Positions 19,714 to 28,769 of a stretch of 64,000 bases of DNA are shown here, piece after piece (positions within the stretch are counted from its first letter, which is position 1; every line of letters begins with the position of its first letter). This DNA comes from Bacteroidaceae bacterium (GTDB lineage: Bacteria > Bacteroidota > Bacteroidia > Bacteroidales > Bacteroidaceae), in assembly GCA_017469925.1 (NCBI GenBank), contig JAFUFK010000012.1, forward strand, positions 1 to 64,000, read 5' to 3'. The notes below the pieces were generated by a model, which worked only from the letters and a program-made list of their open reading frames with translations, made no database searches and had not been told where the DNA came from. The translations under genes were made by a program, and so were the position numbers.

Positions 19714-21108
19714 ATGAAAAGAACAAAAGTCATTGACGCACTGAAGCGGACGGACTTCGGTAGCGAGATAACGGTGAAGGGCTGGGTGCGCTCGAAGCGC
19801 GGCTCGAAGGGCATCTTCTTCATTGCCCTGAACGACGGCTCAACGATTAAGAACGTGCAGATTGTGGGCGAGGACCAGAACTTCGACGAGGAAGTGGTGA
19901 AACTCATCACCACCGGTGCTTGCCTGAGCGTGACGGGCGTGCTCGTGGAGAGCCCCGCCGCTGGCCAGAGCAGCGAGATTCAGGCACGCGAGATAGAGGT
20001 GCTGGGCCCCTGCGACAACACGTACCCCTTGCAGAAGAAGGGTGCTTCGTGGGAGTACCTGCGCACCGTGGCGCACATGCGCCCCAGGACGAACACCTTC
20101 GGTGCCATCCTGCGCATCCGCCACAACATGGCCATGGCCATCCACACCTACTTCCACGAGCACGGGTTCTACTACTTCCACACACCGCTCATCACGGCCA
20201 GCGACTGCGAGGGTGCAGGCAACATGTTCCAGGTGACGACGAAGAATCTCTATGACTTGAAGAAGGACGACGAGGGCAAGATTGACTACTCCGACGACTT
20301 CTTCGGCGAGCAGGTGGCCCTGACCGTCAGCGGTCAGTTGGAGGGCGAACTCGGTGCTACGGCGCTGGGTCAGATTTACACCTTCGGCCCCACGTTCCGT
20401 GCCGAGAACTCGAACACACCGCGCCACCTGGCCGAGTTCTGGATGATAGAGCCCGAAATGGCCTTCTACGACAAGCAAGACTTGATGGACCTCGAAGAGG
20501 ACTTCATCAAGTACTGCGTGCGCTGGGCACTCGACAACTGCCGCGATGACCTGGAGTTCCTAAACAAGATGGTGGACAAGACCCTGCTGGAGCGACTGGA
20601 GGGCGTCTTGAAGGAGGACTTCGTGCGCCTGCCCTATACCGAGGGCATCGAAATCCTGCAAGAGGCCATACGGAACGGCAAGAAGTTCGAGTTCCCCTGC
20701 CAGTGGGGCGACGATCTTGCTTCCGAGCACGAGCGCTATCTCGTGGAGGAACATTTCAAGAAGCCCGTCATCATGACCGACTACCCGAAGGAAATCAAGG
20801 CCTTCTACATGAAGATGAACGAGGACGGCCGCACCATGCAGGGCACCGACGTACTCTTCCCCCAGATTGGCGAAATCATCGGCGGTAGTGTCCGTGAGGA
20901 GAGTTACGAGAAACTGATGGCCGAGATTGACCGCCGTGGCATGGAGACCGAGAAACTCCAGTGGTACCTCGACACACGCCGCTGGGGCTCCTGTCCGCAC
21001 GCCGGCTTCGGCCTTGGCTTCGAGCGCCTGATACTCTTCGTCACGGGTATGCAAAACATCCGCGACGTCATCCCCTTCCCCCGCACGCCGAAGAACTGCA
21101 TGTTCTAA
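19714..21108 (+). CDS. asnS: Asparaginyl-tRNA synthetase
   Basis: This 464-aa class IIb synthetase charges tRNA-Asn. An N-terminal OB-fold anticodon-binding domain (about 15-115, [20 protein letters not shown]) precedes the catalytic core with motif 2 [20 protein letters not shown] and motif 3 [12 protein letters not shown] near the C-terminus. The ending [13 protein letters not shown] is the AsnRS form and distinguishes it from AspRS. No Bacteroidetes promoter is obvious in the 8 bp between the palindromic element and the ATG, so expression probably reads through from upstream or starts inside the element. Confidence 0.95.
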   Translation: MKRTKVIDALKRTDFGSEITVKGWVRSKRGSKGIFFIALNDGSTIKNVQIVGEDQNFDEEVVKLITTGACLSVTGVLVESPAAGQSSEIQAREIEVLGPCDNTYPLQKKGASWEYLRTVAHMRPRTNTFGAILRIRHNMAMAIHTYFHEHGFYYFHTPLITASDCEGAGNMFQVTTKNLYDLKKDDEGKIDYSDDFFGEQVALTVSGQLEGELGATALGQIYTFGPTFRAENSNTPRHLAEFWMIEPEMAFYDKQDLMDLEEDFIKYCVRWALDNCRDDLEFLNKMVDKTLLERLEGVLKEDFVRLPYTEGIEILQEAIRNGKKFEFPCQWGDDLASEHERYLVEEHFKKPVIMTDYPKEIKAFYMKMNEDGRTMQGTDVLFPQIGEIIGGSVREESYEKLMAEIDRRGMETEKLQWYLDTRRWGSCPHAGFGLGFERLILFVTGMQNIRDVIPFPRTPKNCMF

Positions 21109-21124
21109 GCAATTGACCTTTACG

Positions 21125-21168
21125 CTCGGAAAAGTTTAGCGAAAGCTTGCTTTTCCGAGTTCTTTTTT
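21125..21168 (+). terminator. Terminator after asnS
   Basis: A perfect 10-bp stem (CTCGGAAAAG at 21125-21134 paired with CTTTTCCGAG at 21150-21159) is followed by TTCTTTTTT. Confidence 0.88.
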
Positions 21169-21169
21169 G

Positions 21170-21177
21170 TATCTTTG
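21170..21177 (+). promoter_or_regulatory. Promoter-like -7 box upstream of the repeat array
   Basis: TATCTTTG directly follows the asnS terminator. It would transcribe the tandem-repeat region at 21212-21431. No gene starts nearby. Confidence 0.45.
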
Positions 21178-21211
21178 TCTTTGAATTAAAGCCCAGACAA
21201 GGGCGAATGTT

Positions 21212-21299
21212 GCAAAATGTGTTGCACGGCGTGAGGTGTATGTTTCACGGCGTGCAACATTCGTTTCAGGGCGTGCGGCAATCATTTCACGTCGACGTC
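21212..21299. repeat. 21-nt tandem repeats, first array
   Basis: Four degenerate 21-nt units share a core of the form TTTCACGGCGTG (for example at 21222-21233 and 21243-21254, then TTTCAGGGCGTG from 21264). The region has no open reading frame of its own. With the next array it fills the 492-bp space 21109-21600 between asnS and the Rhs gene. Confidence 0.75.
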
Positions 21300-21431
21300 T
21301 TGACTATTCTCCTATACGTTTGGTTTTATCCTCCCAAGTGTTTGGGTTTATCCTCCCAAGTGTTTGGTTTTATCCTTCCAAGTGTTTGGCTTTATCCTCC
21401 TGGGTGTTTGTTTTTATCCTCCCAGGTGTCC
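21300..21431. repeat. 22-nt tandem repeats, second array
   Basis: Five clear 22-nt units with the core TTTATCCTCCCAAGTGTTT start at 21322, 21344, 21366, 21388 and 21410. A more diverged unit precedes them at 21300. The period is exact over the five units. No genes are seen. Confidence 0.88.
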
Positions 21432-21551
21432 GGAAACGAGATATTACCGAGTCCTTCTGCCAAGACCCGATGTTCCCTATCCGCGCCAGTGGCCGCGGTC
21501 CCAGCCGCCTCTTTGTGGAGGCGAAGTAATCCAAGCAATAAAATCACCACT

Positions 21552-21585
21552 TTTTTTGCTGGGTCGGGAAAATAGAGTAACTTTA
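21552..21585 (+). promoter_or_regulatory. Probable promoter for the Rhs tip gene
   Basis: TTTTTTTG ending at 21558 and TAACTTTA at 21578-21585 are 19 bp apart. The last base of the -7 box deviates from consensus. The ATG at 21601 follows. Confidence 0.5.
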
Positions 21586-21600
21586 CAGCAGTTTCTGGCG

Positions 21601-22590
21601 ATGTATATGGAGAAAATGAGAACAATACTTGCATTTGTACTGTCTATATGTAGCGGTATGACATTCGACGGAGGCTATATATCAGCTAACGGAGGTTATG
21701 TTTCCCACAATGTCTTTAGGCCTTACGTATCCCACTTCCACTACTACTGCCGTGACCATCTTGGCAACAACCGCGTCGTGGTCGGTGAGGATGGAGAGAT
21801 AGAGCAGGTGACGCATTATTATCCATACGGCGCTCTCTTCGGCGGCGTTAATACAGAGCCAGGACTTCAGCCATACAAGTTCGGAGGTAAGGAGTTCCAG
21901 CACACCCATGGGCTCGACCTCTACGATTACCACGCCCGGCAGTACGACCCTGCCACAGGCCTTTTCACAACGATGGACCCGCTATGTGAGAAGTACTACC
22001 ACATCAGTCCGTACGCATACTGCATGGGAAATCCTGTGAATGCGGTGGACCCGGATGGAAGAAGTCCATGGACAAAACTATTGAAGGCTACTGTCAAGGT
22101 CGGAAAGCAGGTCGCAAAGAAGGGAGGAAAGGCCTTGTGGGAGGGTGCCACCTATGCCAATGCCGTTTCAGACCTCATGGACGATTATAACACACTAACG
22201 GATAATGAAGAATCTGTAGGCAATAGAATATGGGCCGGAGTCAGTCTTGCATCAGAAATATTGCCAGTAAGCGTTGGGGATGTAAAGGATGCAGGCAAAC
22301 TACTTAGAAAAGTTGATTTTGATGATGCTTTGATGGGCAAGGGAACGTCAAACTTCATCAAGTCTCCCAAATCAATGAATCAATTGAAAAAAGATGTAGA
22401 ACGAGGACGGGCTCCAAGAAATATTGATCGCTTTGATTCGGGTAAATTAACGAACGAACAGGACCATGTTCATTTTAAGAAACCTAAAAGTGCTTTAAAC
22501 AAAGATGGTTCATGGAAGCATGGCGAACCATTTGAAATTGATAATAAAACAAAAGAGTATTTACAAGAAAATGGCTGGAAAATTGATTAA
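21601..22590 (+). CDS. Short Rhs-core protein with a C-terminal toxin-like domain
   Basis: This 329-aa protein starts with a hydrophobic signal-like segment (MRTILAFVLSICSG). It then contains only the last part of an Rhs repeat-associated core (about residues 22-155): HYYCRDHLGNNRVV, YDYHARQYDPATGLFTTMDP and the closing motif NPVNAVDPDGR. The remaining about 175 residues are the variable tip. The last 80 (with EQDHVHF and ALNKDGSWKHG) look like a compact polymorphic toxin with conserved histidines; I cannot name the toxin family. A full Rhs shell is missing, so this is either an orphan tip cassette fused to a secretion signal or a truncated gene. The next gene overlaps it by 20 bp, as expected for an immunity partner. 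Confidence 0.72.
   Translation: MYMEKMRTILAFVLSICSGMTFDGGYISANGGYVSHNVFRPYVSHFHYYCRDHLGNNRVVVGEDGEIEQVTHYYPYGALFGGVNTEPGLQPYKFGGKEFQHTHGLDLYDYHARQYDPATGLFTTMDPLCEKYYHISPYAYCMGNPVNAVDPDGRSPWTKLLKATVKVGKQVAKKGGKALWEGATYANAVSDLMDDYNTLTDNEESVGNRIWAGVSLASEILPVSVGDVKDAGKLLRKVDFDDALMGKGTSNFIKSPKSMNQLKKDVERGRAPRNIDRFDSGKLTNEQDHVHFKKPKSALNKDGSWKHGEPFEIDNKTKEYLQENGWKID
21664..21872 (+). repeat. 209-bp direct repeat, Rhs core (copy 1)
   Basis: This copy is identical to 23475-23683 except at about six positions. It codes for the HYYCRDHLGNNRVV part of the Rhs core. Such repeats allow exchange of toxin tips by recombination. Confidence 0.9.
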
Positions 22591-23017
22591 GAGGAAAAAT
22601 ATCCAGATTTGGATTGATGCTTATGTGAAACACCATGATTTAAAATTTGATAGTTTAGACATGGATATGTTTGCCTACTCGAATGTTCCGAAAAATGAAT
22701 GGGAAATAGTTGCATTAAAGATATATCAGTATACAAGACTTTATTGTAAGAAAAAAGGATACAAGATAAAGATTGGTATGTATATGGAGATAGTTGTTAA
22801 AAAATCAGAGTTGAAGAAGGATTGTCAAGAAATATCCCATTTTAAACTCAGTGAAGTTCGGCCACCCAACATATTTCTATATCGAAATAATATTGAAGAT
22901 TTACTTCCACATGGAAGCTATACCTCTCCTATAATTGGGGGGCGATATGGTATGCAAGCATGGCTACACCATTCAAATGAAGACAAAAAACAGATTTATT
23001 ATCTTTTTTTATCTTAA
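22571..23017 (+). CDS. Putative immunity protein for the Rhs tip toxin
   Basis: This is a 148-aa protein without a recognised family. It is AT-rich (many Ile, Lys and Tyr codons), unlike the surrounding core genome. The ATG at 22571 lies 20 bp inside the end of the toxin gene, in another frame, which suggests translational coupling. No signal peptide or membrane segment is visible, so it should be cytoplasmic. The immunity role is inferred from its position and size only. An upstream in-frame start would lie deep within the toxin coding region and is less likely. Confidence 0.6.
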   Translation: MAGKLIKRKNIQIWIDAYVKHHDLKFDSLDMDMFAYSNVPKNEWEIVALKIYQYTRLYCKKKGYKIKIGMYMEIVVKKSELKKDCQEISHFKLSEVRPPNIFLYRNNIEDLLPHGSYTSPIIGGRYGMQAWLHHSNEDKKQIYYLFLS

Positions 23018-23147
23018 AAAGGCCAAAATCCCACAGTAGAGTGTAAATAATGCTGTTGCTTCGACTTTTTCTTTTCACCCTTCTATTTCTACAACGAATT
23101 TCTATAGTTGTCTATGAAAATTCCTTTGATTTCAAGGGAAGAACTCT

Positions 23148-23720
23148 ACCACGATAGGATATACCTATGACAAGTGTGGAGCCATGATTCGTGACCGCTA
23201 CAAGGGTATAGACACTATCAGGTACGACTTCAACGGAAATCCCGTCTCTGTCAAATATAGCAACGGCAACAGCATATCATATGTCTATTCCGCACTTGGC
23301 GACAGGCTCTTGGTGACAGAGTATATTGCCGATGAGTCTCCTTCGCTTACTGATGATGAAGGATGGATGTCCTCATCCCCCAATTTCAACTCTCTCACCT
23401 TTACTATACACACCGGGAATTTCGTTCTTTCAATGCCGACTATACGGACGGGGTTTCAGGTTAGCCGCTATCTCTTCGACGGAGGCTATATATCAGCTAA
23501 CGGAGGTTATGTTTCCCACAATGTCTTTAGGCCTTACGTATCCCACTACCATTACTACTGCCGTGACCATCTTGGCAACAACCGCGTCGTGGTCGGTGAG
23601 GATGGAGAGATAGAGCAGGTGACGCATTATTATCCATACGGCGGTCTCTTCGGCTACGTTAATACAGAGCCAGGCCTTCAGCCGTCTCTTTGTGGTGGAG
23701 AAGGCGAAAACAAAGAATTT
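23148..23720 (+). pseudogene. Rhs core remnant
   Basis: This stretch codes for Rhs repeat sequence (GYTYDKCGAMIRDRYKGIDT, then YSNGNSISYVYSALGDRLL) and the 209-bp core repeat, and then breaks off. After 23683 the frame runs into unrelated sequence and into the next gene. It has no start of its own, no complete core and no tip. It is probably what was left when the tip cassette at 21601-23017 was inserted or exchanged by recombination between core copies. Confidence 0.75.
23475..23683 (+). repeat. 209-bp direct repeat, Rhs core (copy 2)
   Basis: This is the second copy of the repeat at 21664-21872, about 97% identical by eye, inside the Rhs remnant. Confidence 0.9.
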
Positions 23721-23763
23721 CGTAACGCCTTAAACCTTTGCAGTTTGAGGGTGTCTATCAGTT

Positions 23764-26700
23764 ATGCGTCGCATCTTTCTATTGCTTTCTCTTACGATGA
23801 TTTTCCTTCTGGCCATGGGTCAGACGGATACGATACCTCGACTTAACATACGCGGCATGGTCTATGAGAACCAGTCGCTCGACCCGCTGGAGGGTGCGCA
23901 GGTCAGGCTGCTCCGTACCGACTCGACGCAGGTGGCCGGGGCACTGGTGCAGAAGAACGGACTCTTCACCCTGCCGGGCATCCCGACGGGGACGTACATC
24001 CTGCAAGTCTCGTTCATGGGCTTCAAGGAGCAGAAGTTCAGCATCACGCTGCCGAGAAAGACAGGGAACTACCGTGTGAAGGACATCCTGATGCGCGAGG
24101 ACGCGAAGATGATGGCAGAGACCGTCGTAGAGGGCAAACTGCCAGAGATGGTGGTGGTCGATGACACCATCATGTACAACGCCGATGCCTACAAACTTCA
24201 GGAAGGGGCCGTCGTGGAGGAACTCATCAAGAAACTGCCCGGCGTGGTGGTGAACGACGACGGCTCATACACGTGGAACGGCAAGACGGTCAGCCAATTT
24301 CTGGTCGATGGCAAGGAGTTCTTCGGCAACAACCGCGAGCTCATCCTGAAGAACCTTCCGGCCGAGATTGTGGATAAGGTGAAGGCCTACGACAAGCAGA
24401 GCGACTACGCCCGCATCACCGGCGTTGATGACGGGCAGGAGCGCACGGTGCTCGACCTTACTATCAAGAAGAACCGCAAGCGCGGTTGGTTCGGCAACAT
24501 CGACGGGGCCTATGGTACCCACGACCGATACTCTGGTCGCTTGATGGTAAACCGCTTCGTGGGCGACCAGAAGTTCTCCCTCATTGGCAACGCGAACAAT
24601 ACGCAGGGCAATGGCCTGACGGACAGCCAGTCGGGTGGTGCCACGATGAACTACATCGTCCAGGGCGACCACGAGGGGGCCAAGAGCCGGCGCGACCCGC
24701 TGCTGGAACTGAACGGTTCGGTCAACGGCAACTTCTCGCAGGGCAGCAGCCAGTCGTGGCGCAACTCCCAGAGCTTCGAGAACCCCAATGCTGCCTACTC
24801 GAACTCGTGGAACAAGAACTCGAACCGCAACCGCAATGCCTCCTTCAACTACACCGTAGAGTGGCGGCCCGATTCGATGACCAACGTCCTCGTGCGTCCC
24901 AACCTCTCGTGGGGCAGTTCCGACAGTCATTCCGCCAGCACCAGCGTGGCCTTCTCCGACGACCCCTATGAACTCTCTGACGACCCTCTGGCCGACTATC
25001 GCGAGTTGGCTCCGCTCATCGGCGTGAACCATCGCGACAACCGCAGTCGCTCCGAGTCGCGCAACCTGAATGTCAGTGGCTCCGTCCAGATTAACCGCCG
25101 GCTCTCGAAACCCGGGCGCAACGTCACGCTGAATGCCGATGCCGGTTATGGCAACTCGAACAGCGAGAGCCAGTCCTACAGCAATGTCGATTACTACCAG
25201 ATACTGGCCACGACGGGCGACGACTCCATCTACCACAAGATTCAGTACAACGATGCGCCGTCCCGCAATCGCAACATCTCCACCCAACTCTCCTACACCG
25301 AGCCCATCGGGCGGCAGATGTTCCTGCAGATGTCGTACCAGTACAGCCGCCGATTCACCGACCGCGACCGCAACGTCAGCAGCATCTTCGACTACATGCG
25401 CGACGCCGACGGCCTGCTCTATAATCCCTACTCCTTCTACGGCATCTCCGCCGACAACTACCGCCTGTGGGAGAGCATTGCTGCGCCCGACATCGACCAG
25501 TGCAACTACACGACCAACACGTACCAGAACCACAACCTGCGCCTGCAACTCCGCATCAACCGCACGCTCTACCGCCTGACCATCGGTGCCAACCTGCAAC
25601 CGCAGGTGAACGAGGTCGATTACACCAAGGGCACCCGCCACTACGACGTGCGTCGCTCCGTCTTCAACGCCTCGCCGAACATCAACTTCCGCTACATGTT
25701 CTCGCGCCAGGAGCAACTGGAGTTCCGCTATAACGGCCAAACGGGGCAGCCTTCCATCACGGACCTCATTCCCGACACCCTCTCCAATGCCGACCCGCTG
25801 AACATCCGCCTTGGTAACCCCGAACTGAAGCCTTCGTTCACCCACAACATGAACGCCTCGTACCGTCGCTCCGTGACCGACAAGCAGCGCACCTCGTCGC
25901 TCAACCTCTCGTTCCGCACCACGCAGAACTCCACGGCCAACCGCACCGAGTACAACGACGTGACGGGCGGACGCATCTCGAAGCCCGTGAACATCAACGG
26001 CAACTGGAACGGCTCGGCCAACTTCAACTTCAACACCGCCCTTGGCCCCGAGAAGTATTGGCGCATCAACATGGGGACATCGGGCTCCATGACCAATGCC
26101 GTCTCCTACGTCTATCAGAAGCAGACGCAGGCGACCGTGAAGAATCGCACGCGCGGCCTCAATGCCTCGCAGTCGCTCCGTCTCTCGTATCGTCGCGACT
26201 GGGAGAGCGGCTATAATCTCGATGCAGGCGTTAATGGTCGTGCCGGCTACAACCACAGCCGTGCCTCCAACGCCTCGGCCTCCAATCTCGACACCTACAC
26301 GTTCTCCTACGGCGGCTCCGTCACTCTGCAGTTCCCTTGGGGCATGTCCTTCTCGACCGACCTCTCCGAGCAGAGCCGTCGCGGCTATGCCGAGAAGTCC
26401 ATGAACACCAACCAACTCATCTGGAACGCCTCGCTCAGCCAGCGCCTCCTGCGCAAGCGCACGCTCACCCTCTCCGTCCGTGCCCTCGACATCCTGCAGC
26501 AACGCGACAACATCTCTCGTGCCATCTCCGCCACCCAGCGCACCGACTCGCGCAACGAGACCGTCAATTCCTACGTCCTCTTCTCCGTCCAGTGGCGCTT
26601 CGGCCGATTTGGCGGACGCTCCCAGCGTGGCAATCGCGAAGAGGGGATGCGTGAGCACCCCAATGGCGACGCTCCTCGCGGTGGTCGCGAAGGTGGCCGT

Positions 26701-26802
26701 GGCGAAGGCGGTAATGGAGGAGGCCGCAACGGTGGCGGTAATGGTGGTAATGGTGGCAGTCGCGGTGGCGGCGGAGGTTTCGGTGGTGGCGGTCGTTTCT
26801 AA
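23764..26802 (+). CDS. Outer-membrane beta-barrel protein with carboxypeptidase-like regulatory domain (TonB-receptor-like)
   Basis: This 1012-aa protein has a signal peptide (about residues 1-20) and a carboxypeptidase-like regulatory domain (about 27-110, IRGMVYENQSLDPLEGAQVR). A plug-like region follows (about 120-235, with LIKKLPGVVVNDDGSYTWNG and FLVDGKEFFGNN), then a long outer-membrane barrel rich in alternating polar strands. The final about 50 residues are a Gly/Asn/Arg-rich low-complexity tail ending in RF, unusual after a barrel. It belongs to the Bacteroidetes family of receptor-like barrels that lack a SusD partner, and no SusD gene is adjacent. The substrate is unknown. The start overlaps the end of the Rhs remnant's reading frame. 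Confidence 0.87.
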   Translation: MRRIFLLLSLTMIFLLAMGQTDTIPRLNIRGMVYENQSLDPLEGAQVRLLRTDSTQVAGALVQKNGLFTLPGIPTGTYILQVSFMGFKEQKFSITLPRKTGNYRVKDILMREDAKMMAETVVEGKLPEMVVVDDTIMYNADAYKLQEGAVVEELIKKLPGVVVNDDGSYTWNGKTVSQFLVDGKEFFGNNRELILKNLPAEIVDKVKAYDKQSDYARITGVDDGQERTVLDLTIKKNRKRGWFGNIDGAYGTHDRYSGRLMVNRFVGDQKFSLIGNANNTQGNGLTDSQSGGATMNYIVQGDHEGAKSRRDPLLELNGSVNGNFSQGSSQSWRNSQSFENPNAAYSNSWNKNSNRNRNASFNYTVEWRPDSMTNVLVRPNLSWGSSDSHSASTSVAFSDDPYELSDDPLADYRELAPLIGVNHRDNRSRSESRNLNVSGSVQINRRLSKPGRNVTLNADAGYGNSNSESQSYSNVDYYQILATTGDDSIYHKIQYNDAPSRNRNISTQLSYTEPIGRQMFLQMSYQYSRRFTDRDRNVSSIFDYMRDADGLLYNPYSFYGISADNYRLWESIAAPDIDQCNYTTNTYQNHNLRLQLRINRTLYRLTIGANLQPQVNEVDYTKGTRHYDVRRSVFNASPNINFRYMFSRQEQLEFRYNGQTGQPSITDLIPDTLSNADPLNIRLGNPELKPSFTHNMNASYRRSVTDKQRTSSLNLSFRTTQNSTANRTEYNDVTGGRISKPVNINGNWNGSANFNFNTALGPEKYWRINMGTSGSMTNAVSYVYQKQTQATVKNRTRGLNASQSLRLSYRRDWESGYNLDAGVNGRAGYNHSRASNASASNLDTYTFSYGGSVTLQFPWGMSFSTDLSEQSRRGYAEKSMNTNQLIWNASLSQRLLRKRTLTLSVRALDILQQRDNISRAISATQRTDSRNETVNSYVLFSVQWRFGRFGGRSQRGNREEGMREHPNGDAPRGGREGGRGEGGNGGGRNGGGNGGNGGSRGGGGGFGGGGRF

Positions 26803-26868
26803 TCTAATAAAAAGCATCCATATTGTAGATTATCGCTCCCCTGTTGCGATAGTTTGCAATTATTTTTA

Positions 26869-26876
26869 TATATTTG
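26869..26876 (+). promoter_or_regulatory. Promoter-like -7 box upstream of the YhcG remnant
   Basis: TATATTTG lies directly before the first codons with homology. A TTG box about 23 bp upstream (26843) is loosely placed. Confidence 0.4.
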
Positions 26877-26883
26877 GGGGCAG

Positions 26884-27457
26884 AATTGGGCAAATCAAAT
26901 TGTCGCGACACTGTCGCGACAATTAAGGGAAGAATATGGCTCAAAGGGATTTGAGGAAAGAACAATCCGACGCATGATGCAATTTGCTCAGACATTTCCT
27001 AACTTCCAAATTGTGTCAACACTGTTGTCAAAATTGTCTTGGTCTCATAGAGTTGGGTAACGGATTCAGTTTCGTTGCACGACAGAAGCGGATGATTATC
27101 GACGGTGAAGACTTCAAACTTGACCTCCTGTTCTATCACCGCCGCTTGCATCGTTTGATAGCCATTGACCTAAAACTTGGGCGTTTCAAGGCAGAATATA
27201 AGGGACAGATGGAACTCTATCTGCGTTGGTTGGAGCAGAATGAGATGGAGCCAGGCGAAGATACTCCTCTTGGATTACTTCTCTGTACAGAGGGCAGCGA
27301 GGAGCAGATAGAGTTGCTGCAACTCGACAAGGCTGGCATCAAGGTGGCTCAGTATATGACAGAACTGCCATCGCGCGAAGTGCTGCAACGGCAGATACAA
27401 AAGTCCTTAGCAGCAGCCAAGGCACGATTGGATAATTTTGAAGAGGGTGACGCTTAA
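26884..27457 (+). pseudogene. Decayed YhcG/DUF1016-type PDDEXK nuclease
   Basis: Two pieces of one protein lie in different frames. The first (26884-27048) codes for NWANQIVATLSRQLREEYG, TIRRMMQFAQTFP and STLLSKLSWSH. The second (from about 27049) codes for LIELGNGFSFVARQKRM, then LDLLFYHRRLHRLIAIDLKL and the family C-terminus. The join at WSH/LIELG lacks roughly 100 residues normally present between these blocks and changes frame, so an internal deletion inactivated the gene. The N-terminal part is also short. Confidence 0.8.
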
Positions 27458-27510
27458 AACGTGGCGGCAATATTAAAAATGCTAACTGAGCGTAGCATCT
27501 TCTTCTGACC

Positions 27511-27557
27511 GAATAAAAGATGTGGGCAGCATCGACCTGTTTGCCAACACTGCCCAC
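27511..27557 (-). terminator. Terminator of the minus-strand sigma-factor operon
   Basis: On the minus strand the arms GTGGGCAG and CTGCCCAC (27550-27557 and 27522-27529) are followed by ATCTTTTATT. Confidence 0.6.
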
Positions 27558-27585
27558 CGATTGAGAGAAAGAGATTGTTTGCTTG

Positions 27586-28158
27586 TTACTTGGAATCGCG
27601 GAGTTCCGCCAGGTTTTGCTCTATTTCCTGCATGGTGGAGCGATGCTTCTGCCATCCCACCCAGCCGCAGAGGAGGCCGACGGCGGTGCCGAGGAGGACG
27701 AAGTAGATGCCGTCGAGGCTGTGCCAACCCTCGATGTAGAGCGTGGCGAGGATGGTGAGGACGGCGATGGGCGTACCGATGAGGCTCTCGCCGAGGTAGC
27801 AACGCTTGTAGCGAACGACGTTCTGGAGTTGGCTCTCGGGGGAGTTCGTCACGTTGAAGCGGGCGAGGATGAGCAGTCGGCAGGCCACCATCAGCACCCC
27901 CAGGGTGCACACCGCTTCGAGCAGCAGGAAGGTTGTTTCGTGGCGATAGATGCCCTTCATGCGGAGCAGGGGGATGACGACGGCGGCGACGAAGGCCGTG
28001 GTCATGAGGTTGAACACACCCTGGCGTCGCAGGCGTTCGTAGATGGTTTGCGTGTTGCTTTTCAGCATTTCGTGTAACATACGTTGGTTATACACTTCGC
28101 TCTTCGAGAGACGTTCGTCGAGCAGGTTCCATTTCTGTTTCAGTTCTTCAAGTTCCAT
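27586..28158 (-). CDS. Four-helix membrane protein, probable partner of the adjacent ECF sigma factor
   Basis: This 190-aa protein has a charged N-terminal helix (MELEELKQKWNLLDERLSKS) and then about four transmembrane helices in two pairs (about residues 50-67, 78-98, 125-140 and 145-165). I do not recognise a named family. It starts 13 bp after the sigma factor gene on the same strand. In Bacteroidetes such pairs are usually a sigma factor with a membrane-bound modulator. The modulator role is inferred from position. Confidence 0.75.
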   Translation of the reverse strand: MELEELKQKWNLLDERLSKSEVYNQRMLHEMLKSNTQTIYERLRRQGVFNLMTTAFVAAVVIPLLRMKGIYRHETTFLLLEAVCTLGVLMVACRLLILARFNVTNSPESQLQNVVRYKRCYLGESLIGTPIAVLTILATLYIEGWHSLDGIYFVLLGTAVGLLCGWVGWQKHRSTMQEIEQNLAELRDSK

Positions 28159-28171
28159 AGTGCTTTCGTTT

Positions 28172-28678
28172 TTACTGGTTGATGCTCATACTCTTCAGTT
28201 TCGCCTTGATGCGGTTGATGCGCACTCCCACGTTCGAGACGGAGATATCGAGTATTTCGGCTATTTCCTCATACGTCCGTTCGTCCAGCCAGAGCAGAAT
28301 CAGCGCGCGTTCCAATTTGCCCAGGCGGTTGATGAGGCGGTAGAGTTCGGTGAGGTTTTCCCGTTCCTGCTCGTCGGCGAAGAGGTCGGCCATCGAGAGC
28401 GTGAAGGGAACGGTTTGCGGACGGCTCTGCGACGAGCGCATCCACGAGATGCAGGTGTTCACGGCGATGCGATAGACCCACGTCGAGGGCTTGCTCTCGC
28501 CACGGAATCGGGGGAAGGCCCTCCACAGGTTCAGCACCACCTCCTGATAGAGGTCGCTAATGGTCTCGTCGTCCGTGGCGTAGGCGAGGCATACCTTATA
28601 TATCGCCCGTTGGTTGGCGTCCACGAGGCGGAGAAACCTTTGTTCCAGTTCGTTGTTCAGTTCATTCATTTTGTTCAC
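28172..28678 (-). CDS. ECF-type RNA polymerase sigma factor
   Basis: This 168-aa protein has sigma region 2 (about 25-90, with DLYQEVVLNLWRAFPRFRG and STWVYRIAVNTCISWMR) and region 4 (about 115-165, with LILLWLDERTYEEIAEILDI and NVGVRINRIKAKLK). It lacks regions 1 and 3, as expected for an extracytoplasmic-function sigma factor. The first gene of a two-gene minus-strand operon, it is followed by a membrane protein. No clear housekeeping-type promoter is visible upstream. Two in-frame ATG codons (28678 and 28669) are possible starts. Confidence 0.92.
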   Translation of the reverse strand: MNKMNELNNELEQRFLRLVDANQRAIYKVCLAYATDDETISDLYQEVVLNLWRAFPRFRGESKPSTWVYRIAVNTCISWMRSSQSRPQTVPFTLSMADLFADEQERENLTELYRLINRLGKLERALILLWLDERTYEEIAEILDISVSNVGVRINRIKAKLKSMSINQ

Positions 28679-28769
28679 GTCTTTTTTGTTCGGTCTTCAT
28701 CCCATTAGTCGCAGGGGGAGGGGAAAACTTACATCATCGGCGTGAAAAAGTGAGGGAAAGAACGATGTA

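Noticed and set aside
21212-21431. CRISPR-like array
   Set aside because: The units are contiguous without spacers and no cas gene is near.
21364-21600. Longer N-terminus of the Rhs tip protein
   Set aside because: The extra 79 codons read through the tandem repeats, and a promoter-like pair lies just before the ATG at 21601.
24265-26817. An 850-codon open frame on the minus strand
   Set aside because: It is the mirror of the outer-membrane barrel gene on the plus strand, which has a signal peptide and clear domains. The minus-strand product is a Val/Gly/Ala-rich artefact.
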